30,723 nucleotides of DNA. Source: Saliniplasma sp046497075 (GTDB lineage Archaea; Thermoplasmatota; Thermoplasmata; Halarchaeoplasmatales; Halarchaeoplasmataceae). A program made the translations under genes and the position numbers. The stretch covers positions 1 through 30,723 of the forward strand of contig JAWOGF010000020.1 of NCBI GenBank assembly GCA_046497075.1, written 5' to 3'. The notes beneath the pieces were generated by a model. That model was not told the DNA's origin and did no database searches. It saw only the letters and a program-made list of their open reading frames with translations. Positions 1 through 8,165 of the stretch are shown piece by piece. Numbering within the stretch: position 1 is the stretch's first letter; each line of letters opens with the position of its first letter.

Positions 1-599
1 GTATCGGTTTTGATATCTCCGGAATCGGTTTTGACCTTCTTGATCTCATCGCCTTCAGTGACGATATCCAGGACTTCAGTATGATCCCTTATATCGATAC
101 CCATATCTCTAACCCGATTGGCGTAACCATTGACCACTTTGAAAGGATAGATGGTACCATCGGTTTGGTTGAATGTAGCCGCGATAACGTCCGAGATGTT
201 TAGTTCAGGAACTATCTCTTTAGCCTCCTCGGGAGTTAAATGTTGGCTTTCAACACCCAAGCTGTTCTGAAGTTTTACGTTCTGTTTGAACTCTTCAGAT
301 TCATCTTCATCGAAAGCTAAAACTAGGTAACCACCCTGATAAAATTCTAGATCCTTTTCCAACTCTTCATTCAACTTTTCGAACATCTTCCTACTTTCTA
401 GGGCTAGTTTGATGTTTTCCTCGGAGGTCCACTGCTGACGGATACCTCCTCCGTTCCTACCGCTGGCCCCGGAACAGATGTAAGATTTATCCAGAACTAC
501 AACATCGTCGTACCCCATCTTTCCAAGATGATAAGCGGTTCCAAGTCCGTTTACTCCAGCTCCTATGATCACAACTCCCGCTTCTTCACTCACCGTCAT
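1..599 (-). CDS. FAD-dependent amine/amino-acid dehydrogenase, DAO family (sarcosine oxidase beta / proline dehydrogenase beta-like), partial
   Basis: Only the N-terminal ~199 residues are inside the window; the C-terminus lies beyond base 1. Reading the minus strand from the ATG at 599 gives a Rossmann FAD-binding start with the GxGxxG motif (GAGVNG, residues 13-18), then a conserved glycine/arginine patch (ASGRNGGGIRQQW, near residues 44-56) typical of the DAO (D-amino acid oxidase) superfamily and closest in style to sarcosine oxidase beta, HcnC and the beta subunit of archaeal dye-linked L-proline dehydrogenase. The start overlaps the end of the upstream [2Fe-2S] gene by 14 bases and a strong ribosome binding site (GAGGAGGT) sits just before it. 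It is probably the catalytic subunit oxidising a secondary amine or amino acid, passing electrons to the three Fe-S/flavin subunits encoded upstream. The substrate (proline, sarcosine, hydroxyproline, glycine) cannot be told from what is visible. Confidence 0.85.
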   Translation of the reverse strand, partial: MTVSEEAGVVIIGAGVNGLGTAYHLGKMGYDDVVVLDKSYICSGASGRNGGGIRQQWTSEENIKLALESRKMFEKLNEELEKDLEFYQGGYLVLAFDEDESEEFKQNVKLQNSLGVESQHLTPEEAKEIVPELNISDVIAATFNQTDGTIYPFKVVNGYANRVRDMGIDIRDHTEVLDIVTEGDEIKKVKTDSGDIKTD

Positions 600-861
600 C
601 GACCTCCTCGGAAGCTAGTAATGCGAATGGAACTGGTTTGTTTGGAGGTCTAGAAGTAGGTTCTCTGATATCGTCAGGACTCTTTCCGGTTTCTCTACAC
701 AATATCCTTTCTGCTAATGGAATACAACTCTTACCTTGGCACGATCCCATGCCCAAGCGAAGATGTCTCTTCAGCGTTTCTAGCTCGTCGTAACCATCCT
801 CGATGGCTTCAACTATATCCTCTTCAGTGAGGTCTTCACATCTACAGATCATGATACTCAT
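586..861 (-). CDS. BFD-like [2Fe-2S] small subunit of the dehydrogenase complex
   Basis: A small protein of 91 residues from the ATG at 861. Four cysteines in the pattern CxC (C6, C8) and CxxxxC (C41, C46, in GSCQGKSC) match the bacterioferritin-associated-ferredoxin-like Fer2_BFD fold, which binds one [2Fe-2S] cluster. Such domains appear as a separate gamma-type subunit or as the C-terminus of HcnB/OoxA-type proteins. A longer reading from an upstream start at 891 exists, but the ATG at 861 overlaps the stop of the ferredoxin gene as ATGA and follows GGAGGTGATC, so it is preferred. It is translationally coupled to the genes on both sides. It should carry electrons between the flavin subunits. 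The acidic, proline-rich tail is unremarkable. Confidence 0.8.
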   Translation of the reverse strand: MSIMICRCEDLTEEDIVEAIEDGYDELETLKRHLRLGMGSCQGKSCIPLAERILCRETGKSPDDIREPTSRPPNKPVPFALLASEEVDDGE

Positions 862-1334
862 TCGATCACCTCCAATCCCCGGACGGACCAAACGTTCTCT
901 TTATCGATCTCCATGGTTATACCGTAAGTTTTACCGGAATGCCTCACGTTCACGACCTCCGCTTTCTGTACCTTATCTCCACGCTTATCCAATGTATTGA
1001 CAATATCGCCCTTCTCTGGAACGGGTAAGTACTCGTAAGGAACTGTGATTTTACATTTTTCATCGCTGTAACTGCAGTCCACTACGAAGATCGCAAGACC
1101 GGGGCACTCTGTAACACATAAAGCACAGCCGATACATTCTTCAAAATCCACATCCGGTACGTCGGTGATGATATCCATGGATATAGCCTCTTTTGGACAG
1201 GCGGCAACGCAAGGGTCGCAGGGTATATTCTCAACACATTCTATGACCACAACCGGACCAGCCTTCAATCTCTCATCACTCGGGACTTCGATATCATCTA
1301 GAGATATCACACCCGTACTCTTATAATCCGACAT
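858..1334 (-). CDS. Ferredoxin-like subunit with two [4Fe-4S] clusters
   Basis: 158 residues. Two cysteine quartets are visible: C33, C39, C42, C46 followed by proline, and C67, C70, C73, C77 followed by proline, as expected for a two-[4Fe-4S] ferredoxin. The first quartet has an unusual CxxxxxCxxCxxxCP spacing. The C-terminal ~70 residues form an extra domain of beta character without cysteines beyond C87 and C94. It begins directly after the stop of the large subunit gene (no gap) and its stop overlaps the next start as ATGA. Position and content match the ferredoxin (delta-type) subunits of archaeal dye-linked proline dehydrogenase operons. It is the likely exit for electrons from the complex. 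Confidence 0.85.
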   Translation of the reverse strand: MSDYKSTGVISLDDIEVPSDERLKAGPVVVIECVENIPCDPCVAACPKEAISMDIITDVPDVDFEECIGCALCVTECPGLAIFVVDCSYSDEKCKITVPYEYLPVPEKGDIVNTLDKRGDKVQKAEVVNVRHSGKTYGITMEIDKENVWSVRGLEVIE

Positions 1335-2765
1335 TCAGCACACCTCCTCATCTACTGTACACATCTTTACACCCTGCCTGGGCGCCTCACCATATGGCCC
1401 CATCCTCATCTGTTCTAAACTCTTCTTGGCCTCTTCTTTCTTCTTTTCTAACTCTTTTGATAATCCGTGAATCTCTTCGGTCAGTGCAGCTCCGGCTATC
1501 TTGCCCTCTAGGGCTGCCACGGTAGCTTCTTCGATCCCCGCTGAATCCCCGGCCACGTAAACTCTTTCAGTGGTTGTTCTCATGTTTTCAGTTCTTTTAG
1601 GAACATATCCACCGAGTTGTCGAACGTATTCCATCTCACATCCCGCCTGTCTAAGGAACTCGTTATCGGGATGCAGTCCAACAGCTATACAGATGACGTC
1701 ACAATCCACTTCCCGTTCCGTACCTTCGATAGGCTGCCAGTTCTCATCGATCTCCTGAACGATCGCGCCCTCTACTTTTTCTTCTCCCAATGCCTTCTTT
1801 ATTGTGTGTCGGGTGTTGAGCGGAACTCCAGCCCTTCTTAATTTCGAAGCGTGAACTTGATACCCACCGATCTCAGGTAGTGCTTCTACGACCTCGACAA
1901 CGTCAACCCCTGCTTGAATCAACTGGTAGCTCACGATAACTCCGACATTTCCAGATCCGATCATCAGAACTTTTTCACCGGGAACTATCCCCTGCTCATT
2001 CATCAAAGTCTGAACGCCTCCTGCACCGTAAACACCTGGTAGATCGTTGTTCTCGAAAGCTAGGAAGTTCTCGATGGCACCTGTTGCGTAAATAATACCT
2101 TGAGTGTTGTAAATTTCAAATCGGTTATCATGTTCTACCGATATTGTCCTTTCCGGATAGAATCCTAAAACGGTGGACCTGTTGTGGAATGTGACACCTA
2201 GTTCTTGTGCTCTCTCTATCAACTCGTCTGCGATGTGTATGCCTCTAACACCAGCATCTTCAGTATGACTTCCAAAGAACTGATGAGTCTGTTTGACCAA
2301 TTGACCGCCCAGCTTGTCACCCTCGTCGAAGAGATGTACATCTGCCCCCTGTTCCGCTGCAGTTATAGCTGCAGTGAGACCGGCTGGACCGCCTCCAACG
2401 ATTGCGATCCCTATATCCTTTTCAAACCTTTTACCTTTTTCAACTTCAACGGTCGGAAACTCTGGTCTAGTTCCTTGATCTTCTACCTTCATACCTTCTT
2501 TAGCCAAAACTACGCAAGTTCGTGTATGTGGTACTCCATCTACGGACATTATACATGATGAACATTTACCTATGGCGCAGAAAAAGCCCCTAGGTCTTTC
2601 TAACAGTTTACTCTCCGTAAATTTTCTTAACCCGTCTGCATACAAAGCTGAAGCTATTGTTTCACCTTCGTAGGCATTTACCTTCTTACCTTCATAGTCA
2701 AAATAAAACTCTTTACCCCGTTCAAATTCTAAAACTGGATGTTCCTCGATCCTTCTTCCTACCAT
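1335..2765 (-). CDS. NAD/FAD oxidoreductase subunit with N-terminal [2Fe-2S] domain (sarcosine oxidase alpha / HcnAB / proline dehydrogenase alpha-like)
   Basis: 476 residues. Residues ~20-95 form a Fer2_4 [2Fe-2S] domain with C63, C68, C71 and C84. A pyridine-nucleotide-disulfide oxidoreductase fold follows, with the FAD motif GGGPAG at 124-129, a second nucleotide-binding motif GSGNVG at 270-275, and the FAD-contacting AGDSAG near 405-410. It is thus a fusion of HcnA-like and HcnB-like parts, as in the alpha subunit of heterotetrameric sarcosine oxidase and archaeal L-proline dehydrogenase. The tail ends in a basic/acidic helix and two cysteines (near 464 and 476) instead of a BFD domain, which here is a separate gene. 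First gene of a four-gene minus-strand operon; GAGGTGGTGG just before the ATG is a strong ribosome binding site and a TATA box lies at 2798-2807. Confidence 0.85.
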   Translation of the reverse strand: MVGRRIEEHPVLEFERGKEFYFDYEGKKVNAYEGETIASALYADGLRKFTESKLLERPRGFFCAIGKCSSCIMSVDGVPHTRTCVVLAKEGMKVEDQGTRPEFPTVEVEKGKRFEKDIGIAIVGGGPAGLTAAITAAEQGADVHLFDEGDKLGGQLVKQTHQFFGSHTEDAGVRGIHIADELIERAQELGVTFHNRSTVLGFYPERTISVEHDNRFEIYNTQGIIYATGAIENFLAFENNDLPGVYGAGGVQTLMNEQGIVPGEKVLMIGSGNVGVIVSYQLIQAGVDVVEVVEALPEIGGYQVHASKLRRAGVPLNTRHTIKKALGEEKVEGAIVQEIDENWQPIEGTEREVDCDVICIAVGLHPDNEFLRQAGCEMEYVRQLGGYVPKRTENMRTTTERVYVAGDSAGIEEATVAALEGKIAGAALTEEIHGLSKELEKKKEEAKKSLEQMRMGPYGEAPRQGVKMCTVDEEVC

Positions 2766-2797
2766 ATGTCCACCACCTCACACATAATCAAGTATGT

Positions 2798-2807
2798 TAT
2801 AAAATAT
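2798..2807 (-). promoter_or_regulatory. TATA box for the dehydrogenase operon
   Basis: On the minus strand this reads ATATTTTATA, 33-42 bases before the ATG at 2765, which leaves room for a short leader carrying the ribosome binding site at 2770-2779. Inferred from sequence only. Confidence 0.5.
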
Positions 2808-2863
2808 TCGCTAACCTACCTATTTTGTTAGGGAATATCAAGTTCTTGGTTCTTGGGTAAAAG

Positions 2864-2870
2864 AAATATA
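2864..2870 (+). promoter_or_regulatory. TATA box, leaderless start of the zinc-ribbon membrane protein
   Basis: AAATATA is centred about 27 bases before the ATG at 2894, so transcription should begin at or next to the start codon. No ribosome binding site is visible, which fits a leaderless mRNA. Confidence 0.45.
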
Positions 2871-2893
2871 CACAACATACATAATCAAACACG

Positions 2894-3187
2894 ATGCCCA
2901 CCCGTTATGTCTGTAAAAAATGTTCTAAGGTTGAAAAGAAAAAAAAGGTATGCAGTGTTTGTGGCAGCAATATAGACAGTGTAGAGTTCCCCTGGACATG
3001 GAGAACGGCTCTGCCTTATATCTTAGCAGGAGTAGGGGCTGTTCTGCTACTATTATCACACATCCTCGAGGTAGTAGCGCTCATCTGGATAATTTTTGTT
3101 TTGATAGCCGTAGGTTTAATTTCGGACCATCTTTATCAAAAGGAACTAGATCGGAGAGCTGTAGAAAAAATAAAGAAAGCGGAATAA
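2894..3187 (+). CDS. Small zinc-ribbon membrane protein, unknown function
   Basis: 97 residues. The N-terminus has a zinc ribbon with CxxC pairs C7/C10 and C20/C23 separated by a lysine-rich loop. Two hydrophobic helices follow at about 37-55 and 61-78, then a charged basic tail. The topology suggests a membrane-anchored metal-binding or nucleic-acid/protein-binding ribbon. Small proteins of this shape are common in archaea and mostly uncharacterised. It is divergent from the dehydrogenase operon and precedes gyrB by about 160 bases with its own promoter, so a functional link to gyrase is not implied. Confidence 0.7.
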   Translation: MPTRYVCKKCSKVEKKKKVCSVCGSNIDSVEFPWTWRTALPYILAGVGAVLLLLSHILEVVALIWIIFVLIAVGLISDHLYQKELDRRAVEKIKKAE

Positions 3188-3201
3188 TAAATTCAAAGAG
3201 G

Positions 3202-3215
3202 TCTTTTCTTTTTTT
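3202..3215 (+). terminator. T-rich archaeal-type terminator
   Basis: A run of thymines broken by one C lies 15 bases past the stop of the zinc-ribbon gene and before the gyrB promoter. Oligo-T tracts terminate archaeal transcription; no hairpin is needed. Confidence 0.45.
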
Positions 3216-3235
3216 ATACCCAGAGGGGTGAAAAG

Positions 3236-3244
3236 AATTATATA
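3236..3244 (+). promoter_or_regulatory. gyrB: Probable TATA box of the gyrBA operon
   Basis: AATTATATA lies in the 110-base gap before gyrB. A second TATA-like stretch (GTTTAAAG) at about 3271-3278 could start transcription closer to 3300. Either would leave a leader before the preferred gyrB ATG at 3349. Confidence 0.4.
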
Positions 3245-3348
3245 CTTTGAATATCTAGTGATAAACAGTAAGTTTAAAGAAGAGTACCCTTATCGGGATG
3301 CACTCTATAGATGTCAAATTACGCGATTATTCAAATGGTGGAAGAATA

Positions 3349-5268
3349 ATGGAAGAAGAATCGATAATAGATAAAAAAAGGCTTTATGACTCTGATAAAA
3401 TAAAAGTTCTAGAAGGGCTGAGTGCTGTTCGAAAACGTCCTAGTATGTACATAGGCAGTACTGATGAGAACGGTCTTCATCACCTGGTTTATGAAGTGGT
3501 TGACAACAGTATCGACGAGGCTATGGAAGGATACTGTGACAATATCGATGTCACTATCAATGAAGATGGCAGCGTAACGGTGGATGACAACGGAAGAGGG
3601 GTGCCGGTCAGTGAACATCCTCAGTACGGTAAACCTGGTGTCGAGATCGTTATGACGAAGCTACACGCTGGAGGTAAGTTCGATAGAAAAAGTTACAAGG
3701 TATCTGGTGGCCTTCACGGAGTGGGTGTTTCAGTTGTTAACGCGTTATCGGAGTGGTTAGAAGTCGAGGTCAAAAGAGAAGGAAAATTGTATGTTCAACG
3801 TTATGAAAGAGGTACACCGGTCACCGATCTGATCGAAAAAGGAGATGGTGGAAAACACACCGGTACGACTGTCACCTTTAAACCCGACGGAAAGATATTC
3901 GAAACAGTTGAATTCAAGTTTTCGACGTTGAAAAAAAGGATGCGTGAATTGGCGTTCTTGAACAAAGGTCTCAAAATTTCTCTTGAAGATAAGAGATGTG
4001 ACGAAAGCTGTGAATTCCACTACGAAGGTGGGATCGTAGAATTTGTAGAGTATCTTAATGAAGACAAGATGACACTCCACCCTGAACCTATTTATTTCAA
4101 AGATAGAAGCGACGGAGTTCATGTAGAAGTAGCTATGCAGTACCTGTCTGAATCTTACAACAGAGAGATTATGCCCTTCGCTAACAATATTCACACGGTT
4201 GAAGGTGGAACTCACCTCACCGGCTTCAGAGCTGGTTTGACCAATACATTGAAAAAGTACGCAGATAGGAACGACCTGGCTAAAGATATCAAATTATCTG
4301 GTAATGATTTTAGAGAGGGGTTGACCGCGATCATAAACGTTAAACTTCCCGAACCGCAGTTCGAAGGACAGACCAAGATGAAGTTGGGTAACAGTGAAAT
4401 CCGAGGGATCGTTCAATCGGTCCTGAGCGATAAACTTTTGACGTATCTAGAAGAACATCCTGATGTGGGCGGTGTGGTCATCGAGAAAGCAGTCATGGCC
4501 GCCAAAGCCCGTAGGGCCGCCAAGAAAGCAAAGGAATTGACCCGCCGGAAGGGAGTCCTCGGAAGTTCCGATCTACCGGGTAAATTGGCCGACTGTTCGA
4601 ATCCTGACCCGACTAAATCTGAACTGTACTTGGTCGAGGGAGATTCTGCAGGTGGATCTGCAAAACAAGGTCGGGATAGGAATTTCCAGGCTATATTGCC
4701 GTTAAGAGGTAAGATCATCAACGTAGAAAAGGCACGCATCGATAAGATGCTGGAGAACAAAGAGATCCGTTCCATAATCTCGGCATTGGGTACTGGTATA
4801 GGAGATGATTTCGATGTGGAAGAAGCTAGATATCATAAGATAATTATTATGACGGATGCAGATATCGACGGTGCTCACATACGAACGCTTCTACTGACCT
4901 TCTTCTACCGTTACATGAAGCCATTGATCGAAGAGGGGTACCTTTACATGGCTCAACCACCGTTATATAAGATAAGAAAGGGTGGAGGAGTACGGTACGC
5001 ATACGACGAGTCTGAGAAGAACGGGGTCCTGGAAGAATGGGGTAAAAGAGGAGTTAGTTTACAACGAAATAAGGGTCTCGGTGAGATGAATCCTAAAGAA
5101 CTTTGGAAGACTACAATGGATCCAGACAATAGGATACTAGCAAGGGTTACGATCGAGGATGCTGAGAATGCAGATGAATTGTTCGATATCCTGATGGGAA
5201 AGGAAGTTTCACCTAGAAAAGAGTTCATACAAATGAACGCCGCAGAGGCGACTAATATAGATTTATGA
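3349..5268 (+). CDS. gyrB: DNA gyrase subunit B
   Basis: 639 residues from the ATG at 3349, preceded by GGTGG; an in-frame ATG at 3298 would add 17 residues that do not resemble the family, so the inner start is preferred. The GHKL ATPase is clear: EVVDNSIDEA, VDDNGRGVP and the lid GLHGVGVSVVNA. The TOPRIM domain has EGDSAGGSAKQGRDR and the metal-binding DADIDGAHIRTL. The C-terminus ends with the family PRKEFI-type tail. Length is that of the compact GyrB form without the enterobacterial insertion. With GyrA it makes the heterotetramer that introduces negative supercoils using ATP. Archaeal gyrases came from bacteria and occur mostly in euryarchaea. The gyrB stop is only 7 bases from gyrA. 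Confidence 0.97.
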   Translation: MEEESIIDKKRLYDSDKIKVLEGLSAVRKRPSMYIGSTDENGLHHLVYEVVDNSIDEAMEGYCDNIDVTINEDGSVTVDDNGRGVPVSEHPQYGKPGVEIVMTKLHAGGKFDRKSYKVSGGLHGVGVSVVNALSEWLEVEVKREGKLYVQRYERGTPVTDLIEKGDGGKHTGTTVTFKPDGKIFETVEFKFSTLKKRMRELAFLNKGLKISLEDKRCDESCEFHYEGGIVEFVEYLNEDKMTLHPEPIYFKDRSDGVHVEVAMQYLSESYNREIMPFANNIHTVEGGTHLTGFRAGLTNTLKKYADRNDLAKDIKLSGNDFREGLTAIINVKLPEPQFEGQTKMKLGNSEIRGIVQSVLSDKLLTYLEEHPDVGGVVIEKAVMAAKARRAAKKAKELTRRKGVLGSSDLPGKLADCSNPDPTKSELYLVEGDSAGGSAKQGRDRNFQAILPLRGKIINVEKARIDKMLENKEIRSIISALGTGIGDDFDVEEARYHKIIIMTDADIDGAHIRTLLLTFFYRYMKPLIEEGYLYMAQPPLYKIRKGGGVRYAYDESEKNGVLEEWGKRGVSLQRNKGLGEMNPKELWKTTMDPDNRILARVTIEDAENADELFDILMGKEVSPRKEFIQMNAAEATNIDL

Positions 5269-5275
5269 GGTTTTT

Positions 5276-7759
5276 ATGATGGTCGATGTTGATAACGGAA
5301 TTGCTGATGAAGTTTATGAAAAGAATATCGAAGAAGAGATGAAGAATTCGTATATCAATTACGCAATGAGCGTGATCGTAGGTAGAGCCCTTCCCGATGT
5401 GAGGGACGGTTTGAAACCAGTACATAGAAGGATACTGTATTCTATGCAGCAGGAAGGTTTGACTTCTAAAAAATCTCACAAGAAATCCGCCCGTGTAGTC
5501 GGTGACGTGCTCGGTAAGTACCATCCTCATGGTGATCAAGCCGTTTACGACACGTTGGTACGGATGGCTCAGGATTTCTCTTTACGCTACCCACTTGTGG
5601 ATGGACAGGGTAATTTTGGATCCCTGGATGGGGACGAACCCGCCGCTATGCGTTACACGGAAGCTCGTATGGAAGCTATAGCTGAAGAGATGCTAGAGGA
5701 TATAGGTAAGGAAACTGTTGAGTTTAGGGACAATTACGACGGTTCGCTAGAAGAACCGGTTGTACTGCCTTCCAAATTGCCTAATCTTTTGTTGAACGGT
5801 TCAAGCGGGATCGCGGTAGGGATGTCAACGAATATTCCACCTCACAATCTGAACGAACTCGTTGATGCCACTAAGATGTTGATAGATGAACCTGAATCCG
5901 ACGTTGTGGATCTTATGGACGTACTACCAGGTCCAGATTTCCCAACTGGAGGTATAATCTACGGTCACGAAGGAGTTTATCAAGCCTATAAAACCGGGAG
6001 GGGTAAGATAACCGTCCGTGCTAAAGCTAAGATCGAGGATATGGGCGGGAACAGGAGTCGTATCATAATCAATGAGATCCCGTATCAGGTCAATAAAGCT
6101 ACACTTGTGGAGAATATAGCAGACCTTGTTAAGAGAGAAACTTTGGATGAAGTCTCTGATCTTAGGGACGAATCCGATAGAGATGGTGTAAGAGTTGTTG
6201 TAGAACTTAAAAGAGGGACCCTCCCAGAAGTAGCTTTGAATAAATTGTTCAAGCACACACAGATGGAAGTCACATTCGGAGTCATCAATCTTGCTTTGGT
6301 CGATAACGAACCTGAAGTGTTGTCTTTAAAGGATACGATACAGTACTACATCGATCATCGTATCGATGTGGTAACCAGAAGAACAAAGTACGATCTAGAT
6401 AAGGCGGAAGAGAGGGCTCATATCCTAGAAGGTTTGTTGACCGCTCTGAGTAACTTAGATGAAGTTATCAAAATCATACGAGGCGCGGAGAACCAGGACG
6501 AAGCTAAAAGAAAGTTAGTTTCTAAGTTCCTGTTGAGTGATAGACAGGCCCAGGCCATCCTGGATATGAGGTTGAGAAGGTTGACAGGGTTGGAACGTGA
6601 AAAACTTCAGACAGAGTACGAAGAGATCGAAGAGAAGATACAGGAATACAAGAGTATATTGAGTGATGAACAGAAGATCTTGGATATCATAAAAGATGAA
6701 TTAGATGAACTTGCTGAGAAGTACGGTGACGAAAGAAGGACTGAGATCGATAAAGATGCGGTACAGGTCGAAACTGAAGATCTTATCCCTAAAGAGAAGT
6801 TAGTGATCACTTTGACCCGCCGTGGTTACATCAAGAGACTACCAGTTGATACTTACCGTAAGCAGCGTAGAGGTGGAGTCGGACTGATAGGGATGGACAC
6901 CAAAGATGAAGATCATGTCGTGGATATGTTCGTGGTGGATTCTCACGATTATTTATTATTCTTCACCAATAAAGGTAGGGTCTACTGGTTGAAAGCCTAT
7001 AAAGTTCCCAAGGGTGGCAGAAGGACCCAGGGTAGGCCTATAGTTAACATGCTGCCCAGGTTGGAACGGGATGAGAAAGTCGAGGATCTGCTGCATGTGA
7101 GCGATTTCCCAGAAGACGAGTACCTGTTGTTCTCGACAAAAAAAGGTAAGATCAAGAAAACTTCCCTAGCAGCGTACAGCAACCCAAGAGTCACCGGTAT
7201 CTGGGCCATAAGGTTGATGGAAGATGATGAACTGGTTGATACAAAATTGTCCGACGGTGACAGGGAGATCATGCTTGCCACAAAGCACGGACAGGCAGTG
7301 CGTTTCGATGAAAGTGAGGTAAGGCCAACTGGAAGATACACCATGGGTGTTAAAGGTGCAGAACTCCGAGATGGGGACGAAGTAGTCAGCATGACACTGG
7401 TCGATGACGATGATATGCTGTTGACCTTGACTGAAAACGGATATGGTAAGAGATGTCCTGTAGAAAAATACAGGAAGACACACCGTGGAGCTAAAGGTGT
7501 GATCACTATGAAGACCAACAGTAGGACTGGAGAAGTCAGATGTGCTAGAGTGGTGGAAGAAGGCGAAGAGATCCTCCTGATGAGTAAGAGCGGTATGATC
7601 ATAAGGACACCCGTAGACGATATCAGCGTACAGGGAAGGAACACAATGGGTGTCAAGACCATGAAAGTGAAAGATGATGACGAACTGATCGCCATGACAA
7701 AGGTCATCGGCGAGGAAGAGGAGAAGGAGATCGTCGAAGAGGCTGAAGAAGCAGAATAA
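5276..7759 (+). CDS. gyrA: DNA gyrase subunit A
   Basis: 827 residues. The breakage-reunion domain begins with the NYAMSVIVGRALPDVRDGLKP block. The catalytic tyrosine is Y127 in AAMRYTEARM. The C-terminal beta-pinwheel begins near residue 510 and holds the GyrA box QRRGGVG, which separates true gyrase from topoisomerase IV. The residue equivalent to E. coli Ser83 (the main quinolone-contact site) is Gln88, while Asp87 is kept as Asp92. The start follows GAGGT that overlaps the gyrB stop, so the pair is co-translated. The C-terminus is a low-complexity Glu/Ala tail; the DNA coding for it has been duplicated just past the stop (see the repeat at 7736-7814). Confidence 0.97.
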   Translation: MMVDVDNGIADEVYEKNIEEEMKNSYINYAMSVIVGRALPDVRDGLKPVHRRILYSMQQEGLTSKKSHKKSARVVGDVLGKYHPHGDQAVYDTLVRMAQDFSLRYPLVDGQGNFGSLDGDEPAAMRYTEARMEAIAEEMLEDIGKETVEFRDNYDGSLEEPVVLPSKLPNLLLNGSSGIAVGMSTNIPPHNLNELVDATKMLIDEPESDVVDLMDVLPGPDFPTGGIIYGHEGVYQAYKTGRGKITVRAKAKIEDMGGNRSRIIINEIPYQVNKATLVENIADLVKRETLDEVSDLRDESDRDGVRVVVELKRGTLPEVALNKLFKHTQMEVTFGVINLALVDNEPEVLSLKDTIQYYIDHRIDVVTRRTKYDLDKAEERAHILEGLLTALSNLDEVIKIIRGAENQDEAKRKLVSKFLLSDRQAQAILDMRLRRLTGLEREKLQTEYEEIEEKIQEYKSILSDEQKILDIIKDELDELAEKYGDERRTEIDKDAVQVETEDLIPKEKLVITLTRRGYIKRLPVDTYRKQRRGGVGLIGMDTKDEDHVVDMFVVDSHDYLLFFTNKGRVYWLKAYKVPKGGRRTQGRPIVNMLPRLERDEKVEDLLHVSDFPEDEYLLFSTKKGKIKKTSLAAYSNPRVTGIWAIRLMEDDELVDTKLSDGDREIMLATKHGQAVRFDESEVRPTGRYTMGVKGAELRDGDEVVSMTLVDDDDMLLTLTENGYGKRCPVEKYRKTHRGAKGVITMKTNSRTGEVRCARVVEEGEEILLMSKSGMIIRTPVDDISVQGRNTMGVKTMKVKDDDELIAMTKVIGEEEEKEIVEEAEEAE

Positions 7760-7814
7760 GCGGAAGAAGCGGAGAAGCAGAAGAGGCTGAAGAAGCAGAA
7801 TAAGCGGAAGAAGC
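7736..7814 (+). repeat. Tandem duplication of the gyrA 3' end (period 44 bases)
   Basis: The 35 bases at 7736-7770, covering the last Glu/Ala codons and the gyrA stop, recur exactly at 7780-7814. The period is 44 bases, not a multiple of three. It lies in a GAAGAAGCN low-complexity tract, so slipped-strand copying is the simplest origin. Confidence 0.8.
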
Positions 7815-7906
7815 TGAAGAAAGATAGGAAAAATTACTTATCTGAAAATAGTTTCAGCTTAGATACGGTAAAGCAAAAACACTCTTAACAATGGGTGTTC
7901 CAGACT

Positions 7907-7914
7907 AGTATACT
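7907..7914 (+). promoter_or_regulatory. TATA-like promoter of tRNA-Arg
   Basis: AGTATACT ends 14 bases before the first tRNA base, close to where a TATA box is expected for a tRNA with a very short 5' leader. Confidence 0.35.
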
Positions 7915-7927
7915 AAAAAACCAAAAT

Positions 7928-8002
7928 GGGCGCGTGGCCTAGCCTGGACATGGCGCTGCCCTTCTAAGGCAGACAGCACGGGTTCGAATCCCGTCGCGTC
8001 CG
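7928..8002 (+). tRNA. tRNA-Arg (anticodon UCU)
   Basis: Folds as a full cloverleaf. The acceptor GGGCGCG (7928-7934) pairs with CGCGTCC (7995-8001), with one G-U pair. The anticodon stem CTGCC/GGCAG holds the loop CTTCTAA with anticodon TCT at 7963-7965. The T stem ACGGG/CCCGT encloses TTCGAAT. The discriminator is G and CCA is not encoded. It decodes AGA and probably AGG codons. No intron. Its last ~17 bases are copied downstream at 8166 and, in worn form, at 8396. Confidence 0.93.
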
Positions 8003-8165
8003 CTATATCATTTTTTTATGCTAATGATTAGAGGACAAGGAGAATAAGGTAGTATTCTGCGGCGTCCGTCTTTTTTTATTAGCAAGGGATGAGAACCCTT
8101 GGGTTCGTGAGTCTATTTTGGAAAAATAGACGAACGGTTAGAAAAATTTCATATTTTTCTGAGCA
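7986..8165 (+). repeat. Hairpin-rich repeat copy 1, starting in the tRNA-Arg 3' end
   Basis: This 180-base unit starts inside the T arm of tRNA-Arg. Its first 80 bases (7986-8065) are identical to 8166-8245. After a T7 tract (8011-8017, likely the tRNA terminator) it holds three perfect inverted repeats: GAACCC/GGGTTC (8093-8106), GTCTATTTT/AAAATAGAC around GGA (8111-8131) and AGAAAAAT/ATTTTTCT around TTCAT (8140-8160). No credible reading frame. It may be a structured non-coding element, a remnant between attachment sites, or a simple tandem duplication. Confidence 0.75.

Noticed and set aside
6997..7707. 236-codon open frame antisense to gyrA
   Set aside because: Shadow of the GyrA beta-pinwheel coding sequence; no start signals and no family resemblance.
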